Source: Lujinxingia sediminis
GTDB lineage: Bacteria; Myxococcota_A; Bradymonadia; Bradymonadales; Bradymonadaceae
Length of the DNA: 64,000 nt
Direction of reading: 5' to 3'
Assembly (NCBI RefSeq): GCF_004005565.1
Contig: NZ_SADD01000009.1
Location: 62,001 to 126,000 of the forward strand
Of this stretch, positions 8,726-17,525 are shown one piece after another; positions within the stretch are counted from its first letter, which is position 1, and each line of letters begins with the position of its first letter. The notes under the pieces were generated by a model that saw nothing but the letters and a program-made list of their open reading frames with translations, was not told where the DNA came from and searched no databases. Position numbers and translations under genes: made by a program.

Positions 8726-9949
8726 ATGAACCTTCTGGTGTTGACCAGCAGCTACCCGCGTTTTGAGGGCGACGGGGCCGGCGCCTTTGTGGCGCGCTGG
8801 TGTGAGAGCCTGGCCGCGCGGGGGCACCGCGTGCGGGTGTTATGCTTTCGTGGCGAGGGAGCTCCACCCGGTTCGCCGCGGGAGGTGGGCGGGGTCCGCG
8901 TGCGTTTTGTGCCCTATGCGCCGCGCGCGCAGGAGCGCCTGTTCTTTGGTGCCGGCGGCCCGGAGAATCTGGAGAAGACGCCGGCGCTGGCCGCTCTGAT
9001 GGTGCCGGCTGCAGCGGCGATGCTGGCTGCGGGGTTGCAGGAGCTGCGCGCCGAGCGTGCCGATCGCATCGTGGGGCATTGGGTGCTTCCCGGCGGGGTG
9101 CTGGCCCGGGCGCTGGGTCGGCTCACCGGGGTGCCCTCGGTGGTGGTGGGGCATTCGGGCGGGGTGCATGCGCTGGGTCGGCTGCCGCGCGGGGTGGCGC
9201 GTGTGGTGGCCGGTGAGATGCTGGCCGGGCCGGTGACGATGAGCAGCGGGGTGCTCGCCGGCAGGCTCTGTGATCTGGCGGCCCGACCCGGGGCGCTGGC
9301 CTCGGTGGTGGTGGCACCGATGGGCTACGATACGCCGGGTGAGGGTGGCGAGGGCAAACCTCCGGGGGCACGACACACGTTGAGGGTGGGGTTTATGGGC
9401 AGGCTGGTCCCGATCAAGGGCGTGGACCGGGCCATTGAGGTGGTCGGCGAGCTGCGGTCGGCGGGCGTTGATGTCACGCTGGAGATCGCCGGCGATGGGC
9501 CGGAGCGCCGGGGGTTGGAGGCGCGTTCCGGCAAGGGCATCGCTTTTCTGGGGCATGTAAGCGGAGCGAAGAAGTCGGCATTTCTCAAGGGGATCGACGT
9601 ATTTCTTCTGCCCTCGCGCCGCCTCAACGGGGGCCGTCATGAGGGGATGCCTGTCTCGCTGCTTGAGGCTGCGGGGTGTGGTGCGGTGCCGGTGGTCGGG
9701 GAGGTGCCCGGGGTGGAGCGCTGGCTGGCCGAGCCCGGCTGGCAGATGGCGCATGACGACGCCGGGCTGCGCGCGGCGTTGCAGCGCGCAGCCCGGCTGA
9801 AGGCAGGCGATCCCGAGGGGTTTGAAGCATTGCGCAAGGCCAGCCGCCGGTGCGTGGCGACGCTGCGCTGGCCGGAGTACGGCCTGCGCTGGGAGCGCTG
9901 GCTGGAGGAGCCGGCGTGCCTTTTCTGGGATGGTGATCCCGGAGGTTAA
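8726..9949 (+). CDS. Family 4 glycosyltransferase
   Basis: A 407-residue GT-B fold protein. The N-terminal Rossmann half begins MNLLVLTSSYPRFEGDGAG with the glycine-rich acceptor loop, and the C-terminal half holds VGFMGRLVPIKGVDRAI and the pattern EGMPVSLLEAAGCGAVPV, whose E-x7-E spacing is the nucleotide-sugar phosphate-binding signature of GT4 enzymes. It follows the GT2 gene by six bases. A role in exopolysaccharide, O-antigen or glycolipid assembly is inferred; no polymerase, flippase or transporter gene is adjacent. Confidence 0.88.
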   Translation: MNLLVLTSSYPRFEGDGAGAFVARWCESLAARGHRVRVLCFRGEGAPPGSPREVGGVRVRFVPYAPRAQERLFFGAGGPENLEKTPALAALMVPAAAAMLAAGLQELRAERADRIVGHWVLPGGVLARALGRLTGVPSVVVGHSGGVHALGRLPRGVARVVAGEMLAGPVTMSSGVLAGRLCDLAARPGALASVVVAPMGYDTPGEGGEGKPPGARHTLRVGFMGRLVPIKGVDRAIEVVGELRSAGVDVTLEIAGDGPERRGLEARSGKGIAFLGHVSGAKKSAFLKGIDVFLLPSRRLNGGRHEGMPVSLLEAAGCGAVPVVGEVPGVERWLAEPGWQMAHDDAGLRAALQRAARLKAGDPEGFEALRKASRRCVATLRWPEYGLRWERWLEEPACLFWDGDPGG

Positions 9950-9966
9950 GCCGTGCTCCCGGGGGT

Positions 9967-10524
9967 TCAGCGCACCATTTTGGAGAAGCGCTTGAAGGCG
10001 GGGTGCTCTGCACTGCGCAGCGCATCGAAGACCACTGTCTCGTAGTTGGTGATGACGGCGCCGGCCTGCTCCATCACCCGCAGGCCGTTGTCGCGGTTCT
10101 CCAGACGGCGGCTGATCACCGCGTCGAAGGGCACGAAGACTCGGTGGCGGTGTTCGAGCAGCGCGCGCACCGTAGCCTGCACACAGATATGGGCCTCCAT
10201 GCCGCAGACGACGATGCGTTTGGGAAGTTCGATCAGGAAGCGGTGAAACTCCGGAGCGGCACAGGCATCAAAGGTCATCTTTTCGACGCGTTCTGCGCCG
10301 GCGTCGTTGAGCGACTGGAGGAGTGAGGCTTCGGTAGGCCCCAGGCCCCGGGGGTACTGCTCGGTGTAGACGATCTGGGCGCCCACCTCCTGGGCTAGCT
10401 CCACCAGTGTTTTGGTGGCATGGAGGCAGCGCTCCATCTCGGGCTCGGGCATCGCCTTGAGCAGACGCTCCTGGACGTCGACCACCAGCAGCGCGGATTT
10501 TGAACCAAGGTAGATGTCAGTCAT
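9967..10524 (-). CDS. Isochorismatase-family cysteine hydrolase
   Basis: A 185-residue cytoplasmic hydrolase. The putative triad can be followed: Asp in ALLVVDVQERL, Lys in VEKMTFDAC and Cys in VVCGMEAHICVQAT, where the last motif is the nucleophile elbow of the family. Members act on isochorismate, nicotinamide, N-carbamoyl compounds or other amides, and bacterial 'YcaC-like' relatives have no settled substrate, so the reaction is not assigned. The ATG follows CAGGAACTTACC. It converges on the glycosyltransferase gene with an 18-base gap. Confidence 0.88.
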   Translation of the reverse strand: MTDIYLGSKSALLVVDVQERLLKAMPEPEMERCLHATKTLVELAQEVGAQIVYTEQYPRGLGPTEASLLQSLNDAGAERVEKMTFDACAAPEFHRFLIELPKRIVVCGMEAHICVQATVRALLEHRHRVFVPFDAVISRRLENRDNGLRVMEQAGAVITNYETVVFDALRSAEHPAFKRFSKMVR

Positions 10525-10733
10525 GGTAAGTTCCTGGAAATAATATGCTTTCAGGTTCTGATGTTCTGGCGAGGTAGAGGCACGAGCACCCGAGGGAGGC
10601 GGCGCTGATTTCTTGGGTGAAGCCCCGGCCTCTGATAGGGTCCGCTCGTTAAGAGGGGGGGCGAGGCAAGGCTAGAGGTTAGAGAGGCGGCGGACAAGTC
10701 CGGCCGCTCGGGCAGCAGCGAAGGAACTCGGTC

Positions 10734-12974
10734 ATGAAGCGAGTGGATATTCTGGGGCGATGGCAAAAGAGGCTGGCAGTGGCGAGCTGCGCCTGGGTGC
10801 TGGCGAGCTGTGGCACGGAGGGCAGTGAGGCTCCCGGGCCGCTGCCGGCGCCGGTGGAGGCGGTCCGTCAGTTGGTGGAGTCGCGTGTGGGGGAGCTGGC
10901 ACCGGTGCTGGAAGAGGCCGCCCGCGAGAAGGCGCTGCGCGGAGCCGTGGAGGCGTTGGTAGCGAATGAGGCGGCCCGGCCTTTTGCCGCCCGGGTTCAG
11001 TCGGGGCTGCGCTATTCGACGGTGTATCAGCGCGAGTACGTGGATGGAGAGCGCTGGCCCTTTTTGACCGAGGAAGGAGGGCTCAATGAGGTGGGGCTTG
11101 CTGTGTTGGAGGAGGTGCGAAAGGCCCCCTTGCATGGCATCGACCCGACGCTCTTTGGGGTGGAGCGCATTGAGAAACTCCAGGCGCGCATCGCGGCGTT
11201 GAGTCCCGATGAGCCCGCCGGCGAGGAGAGCGCCTTTAAGCTCCAGCCTCAGGAAGTGGAGTCGCTGGTCGTGGCGGTCAGTGCGTTTGCTGAGACTCAT
11301 GGGGGGCTGGAGGGGCCGGTGGTTGAGCGTACGCTGATCCGCGGGGGCACAGGGCTGGAGCGGGTACAGGAGTACGTGCGGGAGCGGGGCCGGGCGTTTG
11401 CCGAGCGCTCGGCGTTGCGCGCCGAGCTGGAGCTCTACGTGGCGGACGCCGCGCTGCGATACGCCCGGGAGATGCGTCACGCCAACCTCAATCGCCTGGG
11501 CTGGCGAGAATTGCGCGATGCTGGCGGTTCCACCGAACTTATTCTGGGGCGGATGCAGCACACGTTGGAAGCGCTGAATAAGGCCGGCGGAGCCGACGAT
11601 GTACAGGAAGTGTTCCGGGGGTTGGAGCCCGATCATCCCCAGTACCGGGCGCTCTTTGAGGCCACGCAGCGCTATCGGGAGTGGGTAGCAGAAGGTGGGT
11701 GGCCGGAGGTGCGTCCGGTGTCGCTTCGCGAGGGGACGCGCAGCCCACGGGTGGGCGTCTTGCGCGAGCGGCTGCGGCGAGAGGGCTATCTCTCGCCGGT
11801 GGAGCCCGACGAGGAAGTTGTCGAGCCCGGTGATGAGGTCGAAGAGGCGTCGGCGGAGTTGGTCGCGCGTGCCGATGTGCTGGATCCGGATGGGGAGGTC
11901 GCGCGTAGCGATGCGGCGGGTGCGGACGAGGTGCCGGCGGAGGAGGTGGTGCCCGAGGTCGATGCGGCAGGTGCGGACGAGGTGCCGGCGGAGGAGGTGG
12001 TGCCCGAGGTCGATCCTGACGTCGTCGATGCCGCGCTCATCGAAGCGATGCGGCTGTATCGCCAGACCCATCAGTTCCAGGAGCGTGGCGAGCCCGGCGC
12101 CGGGGTGTGGCGAAGTCTCAACGTGAGCGCCGAGAGAAGGCTCGCGCAGATGGAGCTGACGCTGGGACGCTGGCGAGAGAGTCATATGGATGGAGACGAG
12201 GACTTCGTCTTTGTGAACATCCCTGACTTTCACGCCGAAGTCTTTGTGGAAGGGGAGCGGCAGATGCGCTTTCGGGTGGTTGTGGGCAACAACAAGCGGG
12301 TCTGCGACCGCGATACGGGGCGCTGGGTGTATCCCAACGCCACGCCGGTGCAGTGGGCGCCGATGGAGCATATGATCCTCAACCCGTCCTGGTATGTGCC
12401 GCCGCGTCTGGTGCGTGAGTCGCTGGCACCCAAGGCGGCAAACAACCCGAACTACTACGAGGAGAATGGCTACGAGGTTCTTCAGCTGGGAAGCGGAGAG
12501 GCCGTGCGCCAGAAGCCCGGGCCCGACAACGCGCTGGGGGTGGCGAAGTTCATCTTCCCCAATGAGCAAAACATCTACCTGCATGATACCCCCCAGAAGC
12601 ATTATTTTGACTACCCGGTGCGCGGGTTCAGCTCCGGATGTGTGCGCGTGCATCAACCGGTGGAGTTGGCGCGTTTTCTGGCCGAGTATCAGGGGCGGGA
12701 GGAACTCAATATCGATGAGCTGATCGACTCGGGTCGCACGCGAAAGATCGATTTTGAGCGTCAGCTGCCGGTGTTCATCGAATACTACACCGTGTGGATC
12801 GATGAAGCCGGGCACGCCAATTTCCTGGCCGACATCTATCGCGATGACGCGCGCCGAAGTTCCGAGGACCCGGAGGCCTTTGATGACTGCTCCGCGCGTC
12901 TTGCCCCGAAAGAGGTCGATGTGGAGGGAAGCGACGAGCAACCCGCGGGCGTGAGCAGTGATCTAGGGCCTTGA
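10734..12974 (+). CDS. L,D-transpeptidase lipoprotein (YcbB/LdtD-like)
   Basis: A 746-residue predicted lipoprotein: a basic start, a hydrophobic stretch and a lipobox ending LASCGT near residue 26. The N-terminal half is a helical scaffold domain as in YcbB, with a peptidoglycan-binding-like segment (SPRVGVLRERLRREGYLSP) near residue 340. The YkuD catalytic domain occupies about residues 490-660: it begins NIPDFHAEVFVEGE and carries the active site H...SSGCVRVH. Such enzymes form 3-3 crosslinks in peptidoglycan or attach proteins to it, in the periplasm. An acidic linker of ~70 residues before the catalytic domain contains a 17-residue perfect tandem repeat. The ATG at 10734 is preceded by AAGGAACTCGGTC. 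Confidence 0.9.
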   Translation: MKRVDILGRWQKRLAVASCAWVLASCGTEGSEAPGPLPAPVEAVRQLVESRVGELAPVLEEAAREKALRGAVEALVANEAARPFAARVQSGLRYSTVYQREYVDGERWPFLTEEGGLNEVGLAVLEEVRKAPLHGIDPTLFGVERIEKLQARIAALSPDEPAGEESAFKLQPQEVESLVVAVSAFAETHGGLEGPVVERTLIRGGTGLERVQEYVRERGRAFAERSALRAELELYVADAALRYAREMRHANLNRLGWRELRDAGGSTELILGRMQHTLEALNKAGGADDVQEVFRGLEPDHPQYRALFEATQRYREWVAEGGWPEVRPVSLREGTRSPRVGVLRERLRREGYLSPVEPDEEVVEPGDEVEEASAELVARADVLDPDGEVARSDAAGADEVPAEEVVPEVDAAGADEVPAEEVVPEVDPDVVDAALIEAMRLYRQTHQFQERGEPGAGVWRSLNVSAERRLAQMELTLGRWRESHMDGDEDFVFVNIPDFHAEVFVEGERQMRFRVVVGNNKRVCDRDTGRWVYPNATPVQWAPMEHMILNPSWYVPPRLVRESLAPKAANNPNYYEENGYEVLQLGSGEAVRQKPGPDNALGVAKFIFPNEQNIYLHDTPQKHYFDYPVRGFSSGCVRVHQPVELARFLAEYQGREELNIDELIDSGRTRKIDFERQLPVFIEYYTVWIDEAGHANFLADIYRDDARRSSEDPEAFDDCSARLAPKEVDVEGSDEQPAGVSSDLGP
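11910..12011 (+). repeat. 51-bp tandem duplication inside the L,D-transpeptidase gene
   Basis: Two adjacent 51-base units (11910-11960 and 11961-12011) differ by one silent base. Each encodes the same 17 residues, beginning DAAGADEVPAEE, in the acidic linker between the scaffold and the YkuD domain. The period is a multiple of three, so changes in copy number would alter linker length without breaking the frame. Confidence 0.9.
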
Positions 12975-12993
12975 GCCGCGGAGGCGTTTGAGG

Positions 12994-13022
12994 TTGACGC
13001 TGGGCCGGGATTCACCTAGTTT
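12994..13022 (+). promoter_or_regulatory. Candidate sigma-70 promoter of tRNA-Arg
   Basis: TTGACG at 12994-12999, a 17-base spacer and TAGTTT at 13017-13022 lie 22 bases upstream of the mature tRNA 5' end. The -35 box is good and the -10 box is weak. Position relative to the tRNA is the main support. Confidence 0.45.
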
Positions 13023-13044
13023 GCGCCTGTTCGAAGGTTGAATT

Positions 13045-13118
13045 GCGCGAGTAGCTCAGCTGGATAGAGCGCTGGCCTCCGGAGCCAGAGGTCGTGGGTT
13101 CGAATCCCGCCTTGCGCA
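13045..13118 (+). tRNA. tRNA-Arg (anticodon CCG)
   Basis: A full cloverleaf can be drawn over 74 bases: acceptor stem GCGCGAG/CTTGCGC with one G-T pair, D arm GCTC..GAGC, anticodon stem CTGGC/GCCAG enclosing the loop CTCCGGA (anticodon CCG), and T arm GTGGG-TTCGAAT-CCCGC. The discriminator is A at 13118 and CCA is not encoded. Anticodon CCG reads the arginine codon CGG. A decayed integrase lies just downstream, so the 3' half of this gene was probably an integration site. Confidence 0.97.
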
Positions 13119-13158
13119 TTAGCAATATCCGCATCAACCAAGGGGTATCCAGCGTGAT

Positions 13159-13190
13159 CGCATCGGTAGAGTCCCAAGCTCGCCGATGCG
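13159..13190. repeat. 8-bp inverted repeat between tRNA-Arg and integrase remnant
   Basis: CGCATCGG at 13159-13166 and its exact complement CCGATGCG at 13183-13190 are separated by 16 bases, 41 bases downstream of the tRNA. It sits where arm-type or core recombinase sites would be expected, but no second copy was found to define attachment sites. Confidence 0.4.
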
Positions 13191-13211
13191 GTCCCACGCC
13201 GGTGTCCCAAG

Positions 13212-13580
13212 TCATGCCAGCCCCATCGCACGGTCGATCATCGCGGCGTCGACGCCTTCGAGCGCGTCATCGGCCAGATCGTGCAGGGTGTCCAACGCGG
13301 CATGCTTCGATTCCATCCTCACTCCAGAATAGCGCTGCGTCATTGCCACCGAGCTGTGACCCACCATCGACCAGATCGTGATCAGGTCGATGCCGGCGGC
13401 CACCAGCATGGTGATGTGCGTGCGACGCAGCACCTGGGGCGTGACGCGTTGCCCCGGCTTGAGGTGCTTCGCCACCAGCGCCATCGGCTTGCTAATGCTC
13501 GACGGATGGCGCCAGTTGCCGTTGTCCGCAGGCGTTGTGAAGAAGCCTCTCTGCTCGCGGACGACTTGAGCGCGGATTCC
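13212..13580 (-). pseudogene. Tyrosine recombinase/integrase, C-terminal fragment only
   Basis: The open frame after an in-frame stop at 13581-13583 encodes ~122 residues equal to the last third of a tyrosine recombinase. FFTTP is followed by TPQVLRRTHITML with the conserved arginine, MVGHSSVAMT with the conserved histidine, and QRYSGV with the catalytic tyrosine. The N-terminal core-binding domain and the first catalytic arginine are absent, and no continuation was seen in the other two frames. An ATG at 13484 would give 90 residues. Its 3' end points towards tRNA-Arg, the usual arrangement for tRNA-targeted elements. It should be inactive. Confidence 0.85.
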
Positions 13581-13914
13581 TCACAGGGCACTGTGCCATC
13601 TGGTGCGCGCCGAGCTGCTCGCCCGTACCGTGCCCGGGGTTGCCGGCGGCCTTGAGCAGAGCGCGATCCGCATAGCGATAGCTAAGGGGGGGACGTGGGA
13701 ACCCAATAAAAGGCCGAACGATATCGCCACACTGGCTCTTCGGGGGCTGGCAGATGTTGCGGGTGGTGAAGTGGCTGACTATGGCCTGCTTCGTGTTGAT
13801 GTTGCCATGTCGAATCTCACAGTTGTTTCGGGGTGATTTGCTAATATGAGGTCGAGGGTGGTAGTGATATAAGATATAATCAAACCCCGATCGTGGGAGC
13901 TAAAGGAGATGTGA
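13581..13914. other. Intergenic remnant of island, no supported gene
   Basis: Composition falls from the GC-rich background to AT-rich towards 13915. A 77-codon open frame at 13603-13836 lacks a recognisable family or ribosome-binding site and is not called. A TATAAT hexamer at 13875-13880, without a good -35 box, may serve the following gene. Confidence 0.5.
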
Positions 13915-14829
13915 ATGGTTGAATTAGCAATTCCAATCGCTGCGTTTATTGCCCTGGTAATGGCGTTTAAGGAGATGAGAAAGTCGTGGGGTGACGCTAT
14001 GGCTGCCGGGGCCATGGTCGGGGGGATGATGAGTGTTTTTTTGATTCCCTTTGGGGTGTTTTTTGTGATTCCAGCTGCGATCTGGTTGTATCAGGCAGCT
14101 ACCCAGGACCGGCTTCGTCGACTTGCTGAAAGCGAAGGTGATGAAAGTATTGATCTTTTGAAAGCACAACCACCTCAATGGAAAAATTGGTTTTGGGTGG
14201 TTGTTTTGATTTTGATTTTGTTCTCATTGGTAAGGCTTTTTGCTAGTGTATTTGCGTCCGATTTGATGGGTGTCGACGATTTTGTAGAAGAAGGCGAAGT
14301 AGAAGAAGATGCTTTTTTTCATGGCTTTAAAGGGGTGATGTGGGGGACATCAATAAAAGATGTTCAAAATGATTTGTCGGATTTTGAGTTGATTGAAGAA
14401 AAGCTTGGATTTGTTACTCTTGTGTCAAGGGGGGAGTTGGGTAGAACGCCGGCTTTTGTTAGTTATGGCTTTGACCCGTCTGGCCAATTGTGTGCGGGGG
14501 CGTATGGCGTTAATAAGGTTAAGTTTCAATATGTTAATGGTGGGGAGGTTGATGTTGATTCGTTGGAGGAAGGCGCGCTTTATGATTTCAATATGGGCGT
14601 TGTCAAGGAGCAGACTGTAGATGGATTGATTTCGAAATATGGGGCTGCCAGCGAAGTGCGAGAAAATATCGTCTTTTGGGATGTTTCGGAAGGGCTTTTG
14701 ATTGTGTTTGTGGATGTGTCTGAGTTTGCTTTTGCGCTGAACTATGTTCACCCTGATTGTGCTGGAAGCTTTCTGGGTGAGGGGTATGCTCACAGGCGAG
14801 GTGATGAGACAATCATGGAAGATCTTTGA
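13915..14829 (+). CDS. Orphan membrane protein in AT-rich island
   Basis: A 304-residue protein I do not recognise as a whole. The ATG has a strong ribosome-binding site (AAAGGAGATGTGA). Residues 1-17 and ~33-60 are hydrophobic, and a third strong segment (WVVVLILILFSLVRLFASVF) lies near 96-116. After an acidic linker, the last ~180 residues are soluble. Their opening FKGVMWGTSIKDVQNDL resembles the 'F.G..WG.s..dV' start of a small domain found in many secreted bacterial proteins. Codon use is T-rich at third positions (TTT, GTT, GAT), unlike all neighbouring genes, which points to foreign origin together with the integrase remnant and tRNA. Confidence 0.75.
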   Translation: MVELAIPIAAFIALVMAFKEMRKSWGDAMAAGAMVGGMMSVFLIPFGVFFVIPAAIWLYQAATQDRLRRLAESEGDESIDLLKAQPPQWKNWFWVVVLILILFSLVRLFASVFASDLMGVDDFVEEGEVEEDAFFHGFKGVMWGTSIKDVQNDLSDFELIEEKLGFVTLVSRGELGRTPAFVSYGFDPSGQLCAGAYGVNKVKFQYVNGGEVDVDSLEEGALYDFNMGVVKEQTVDGLISKYGAASEVRENIVFWDVSEGLLIVFVDVSEFAFALNYVHPDCAGSFLGEGYAHRRGDETIMEDL

Positions 14830-14887
14830 TGATGATTGGCCTGGGAGTTGTTTGTTGTCGCTCCCGGGGGGTTGTTGCAAGTGAAGT

Positions 14888-15573
14888 TTAGCAAGCAGGT
14901 TTGGATGGTCGTTTCGCAGATGCTATCGGCAGTGGATATACGACTATGTTTATGTTTCGTTCGGCATCGGTTATGGTAAATGATCCGCTCATAATCACCA
15001 CCACGCGCCTCGAGCTCGAAACATTCATGGTCCGCTGCTCGGGACGCTGCGCCCCCTCCATCCAAAAAAACCATCGCAACACGGTGTGCCGAAAGCTCAC
15101 ACCCATCGGATGGCACAAGGGGGCACTCCCCGGCGGTGCAGGCGCTTCCAAAGGCAGCGTCGTCGGTGAGTGTGTCCATCGTTGATGGTGTGTGGCAGTC
15201 GTTGCAGCATGTTGACCCGGTGTCGCATTCGTACGCGGTGCTTACGCACTTCCCGTACTGGCAGCTCGCATCAAAGATGTCTTTGGCCTCGCAGCTCAGC
15301 CCCCGCGCATGTTCTGGACGCGACGGTCCGCCACTTTGTCGAAGGTGACAACCTGGCCATCAAATGCCCATGGAACGCGTCGCAGCGCTCGGTGGCGGCG
15401 TCGCAGTCGCCAGCGGGCTCATCGGGCTCCGAACCATCCAGAATGTCTGGATCGTTGGAGTCGAGCTCGGAGGTGTCTGAAACGTCGGTGTCGGGAAGCG
15501 GCAAACTCGTGCCGGGTTCGTCGGAGCCGCAGGAGGTAGGGAGAGCGAAGTTGCCTGGTGAGCGACAGCGCAA
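14888..15573 (-). pseudogene. Frameshifted Cys-rich secreted-protein gene
   Basis: Read leftwards, three frames must be joined to obtain a continuous protein-like text. From 15573 a stretch with CGSDEPG, Asp/Ser-rich repeats and CDAATERCDAFHGHL; then, one frame over, FDGQVVTFDKVADRRVQNMRG; then LSCEAKDIFDASCQYGKC and further cysteine pairs to MVFLDGGG; and finally in another frame QRTMNVSSSRRVVVIMSG to a stop at 14888. The cysteine spacing and acidic start match the Cys-rich surface lipoproteins common in this kind of genome. No signal peptide remains. Frameshifts near 15350, 15305 and 15035 make it inactive unless they are sequencing errors. Confidence 0.65.
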
Positions 15574-15616
15574 ATAGTCTTATTGTGTGCCCCGGGGCGT
15601 GCGGGGGTGTTTTTGT

Positions 15617-17167
15617 TTAGTCAAGCCGTAGCAGCGCCCTGAGTGTTGCCTGGTCGTTGACGGCAAAGGCTTGCTCGGCGCGCAGGCTCTCTCGGGCGCG
15701 GCCGAGAGTCACGACTGCTTCGACACGTCCCTTCTTGAGGTAGCCGACGGTCGCGTCGCGCTCCTGAAGATCGCCGCGGATCACGACATCGTCGTAGTCG
15801 GTGCTGTGGCCGACGTATTTAAGATTCAGGTCGAAATGTCGGCTCCAGAAGAAGGGGACGAGCAGGAGGGGCTCGACCGGAAGGTCGAGCATCACACGGG
15901 CAGCGCGCTGGGCCAGGCGTTGGGCGAGCACCCAGTGTTCCACGCGTGCCGGTGCGTTGGAGGAAGGCTCGGGGAAGCGGGCTACATCGCCGACCGCAAG
16001 GATCGCGGGATCGCTGGTGCGCAGGTTCTCGTCGACGACCACGCCATCGTCGACCTTGAGGCCGGCCTTTTCGGCCAGAGCAACGCGGGGGCGTACGCCG
16101 GTGCCGAGCACCACGAAGTCGAAGTCGAGGTCGTTTCCGTCGCTCAGGAGTGCTTTGCCTCCGGCGAAGCGCTCCACAGTGTGGCCGAGGTGGAAGGTGA
16201 CGCCGTGGGTCTCGTGGGTCTTCTGAACGAGGCGTCCGAGCTCCCGGCCGAGGATCTTCTCCAGCGGCACCTTTTCCGGGGCGACCACGGTGACGTCGAG
16301 CTCGCGCTTGCGCAATGAGGCGGCGACTTCCAGGCCGATGAAGCCGGCGCCGACGACCAGTGCGCGCTTGCCTGCTTCGGCCGCCTCGATGATGCGGGAA
16401 GCATCCTGGAGCGAGCGCAGCGTGAAGTGGTGGACGGTGGCGAGGCCCTCCATCGGTGGCAGCACAGGTTCAGCGCCGGTGGCGAAGAGCAGCGCGTCGT
16501 AGGCGAACTCCTGGCCGTCGGACGTGCGCACCTTCCGGGCACCGCGATCGATCGCGTCGACCTCCACACCCTTGAGAAGTTGTACGTTGAGCTCCTCCCA
16601 GCGCTCGTCGCCTCCCAGCGGAATCCATGCTTCAGGAGCCTTCCCAGCCAGATAGTCTTTGGAGAGGTTGGGGCGGTCGACAGGGCCGGTCTCCTCGGCA
16701 CCGATCATGATGATGGTGCCGCGATAGCCCTCGTGGCGAAGCAACTCGGAGGCGGCCGCGGCGGCCGCGCCGGCACCGACCATCACGATGGTCTGCAACG
16801 CCGCGCCCCGGGACTCGGGCCTGGGTGTGTCTTTTCTGGGACCAACGCGCACTGTGCCCCCGCTCAGGGTCACCGGATAGCACCCGGTTCCGCGGAGCGC
16901 AGGCGCGCTGATGGACGCGCCGGTGCGCAGGCTGAAGGCGCCGTGGTGCCAGGGGCAGTGGATGGAGTCGCCCACCACCAGGCCCTTCTCAAGTGGCCCA
17001 CCATAGTGTGAGCAGCGTGCGCCAATGGCAAAGACCTCCTCGCCGCGGCGTACCACGACGACCGCGTCGTCGCCGACATGACCGACGAGTGGCGAGTCCT
17101 GTTGGAGATCGGCAAGAGCGATGCCCCGCGTGAGATCGGGGCCTGAGACGTCGCTTTGTTCAGCCAT
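15617..17167 (-). CDS. Rieske [2Fe-2S] plus FAD/NAD-dependent ferredoxin reductase fusion (AIFM3-like)
   Basis: A 516-residue cytoplasmic flavoprotein. The N-terminal Rieske domain carries the two cluster motifs CSHYGGPL (~residue 48) and CPWHHGAF (~70). From about residue 125 follow the FAD-binding VMVGAGAAAAAASELLR, an NAD-binding VVGAGFIGLEVA near 270 and the second FAD motif ILAVGDVARFP near 393. A reductase C-terminal domain ends the chain. The architecture equals that of AIF-like proteins with an N-terminal Rieske domain; related reductases pass electrons from NADH to ferredoxins. The ATG at 17167 lies six bases after GAAGGAG; a GTG directly before it is less well placed. The physiological acceptor is unknown. 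Confidence 0.9.
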   Translation of the reverse strand: MAEQSDVSGPDLTRGIALADLQQDSPLVGHVGDDAVVVVRRGEEVFAIGARCSHYGGPLEKGLVVGDSIHCPWHHGAFSLRTGASISAPALRGTGCYPVTLSGGTVRVGPRKDTPRPESRGAALQTIVMVGAGAAAAAASELLRHEGYRGTIIMIGAEETGPVDRPNLSKDYLAGKAPEAWIPLGGDERWEELNVQLLKGVEVDAIDRGARKVRTSDGQEFAYDALLFATGAEPVLPPMEGLATVHHFTLRSLQDASRIIEAAEAGKRALVVGAGFIGLEVAASLRKRELDVTVVAPEKVPLEKILGRELGRLVQKTHETHGVTFHLGHTVERFAGGKALLSDGNDLDFDFVVLGTGVRPRVALAEKAGLKVDDGVVVDENLRTSDPAILAVGDVARFPEPSSNAPARVEHWVLAQRLAQRAARVMLDLPVEPLLLVPFFWSRHFDLNLKYVGHSTDYDDVVIRGDLQERDATVGYLKKGRVEAVVTLGRARESLRAEQAFAVNDQATLRALLRLD

Positions 17168-17525
17168 CACGTACTCCTTCGCACTCGGTGGTCACCGGCA
17201 TCGTCCGGGCACAGAGGGCAGCCACCGGGGGACGACGAAGACGTCGCCCGCCACCGGCGAACTGGCTCCTGCGGCGTGAGGGGGAACCTTAGGCCGATGA
17301 TTGGCGCGTCAAGCATGCTGAGAAAAATATTGCACACCTATTCAGGGTGCACATGTTCAGCGTCATGGCGTGGCATGTCAGGAGTGGGGCTGAGGCCCGG
17401 TCGCGTTGCCGGGGTGCATCGCGCATCGATCTCGGTGGCGAGTCGGCGCGATTTGTCAGCGACGATCGTCGGGGGTAAGGTGAGCGCACAACTCATAACA
17501 AGCAGTCGTTGCAGCGGAGGGCAAT

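Noticed and set aside
10551-12941. Minus-strand open frame of 796 codons
   Set aside because: Antisense to the L,D-transpeptidase gene; no domain, and the true gene has lipobox and active-site motifs.
13603-13836. Possible 77-residue gene in the island
   Set aside because: No ribosome-binding site, no recognisable family, and mixed composition spanning the change in GC content.
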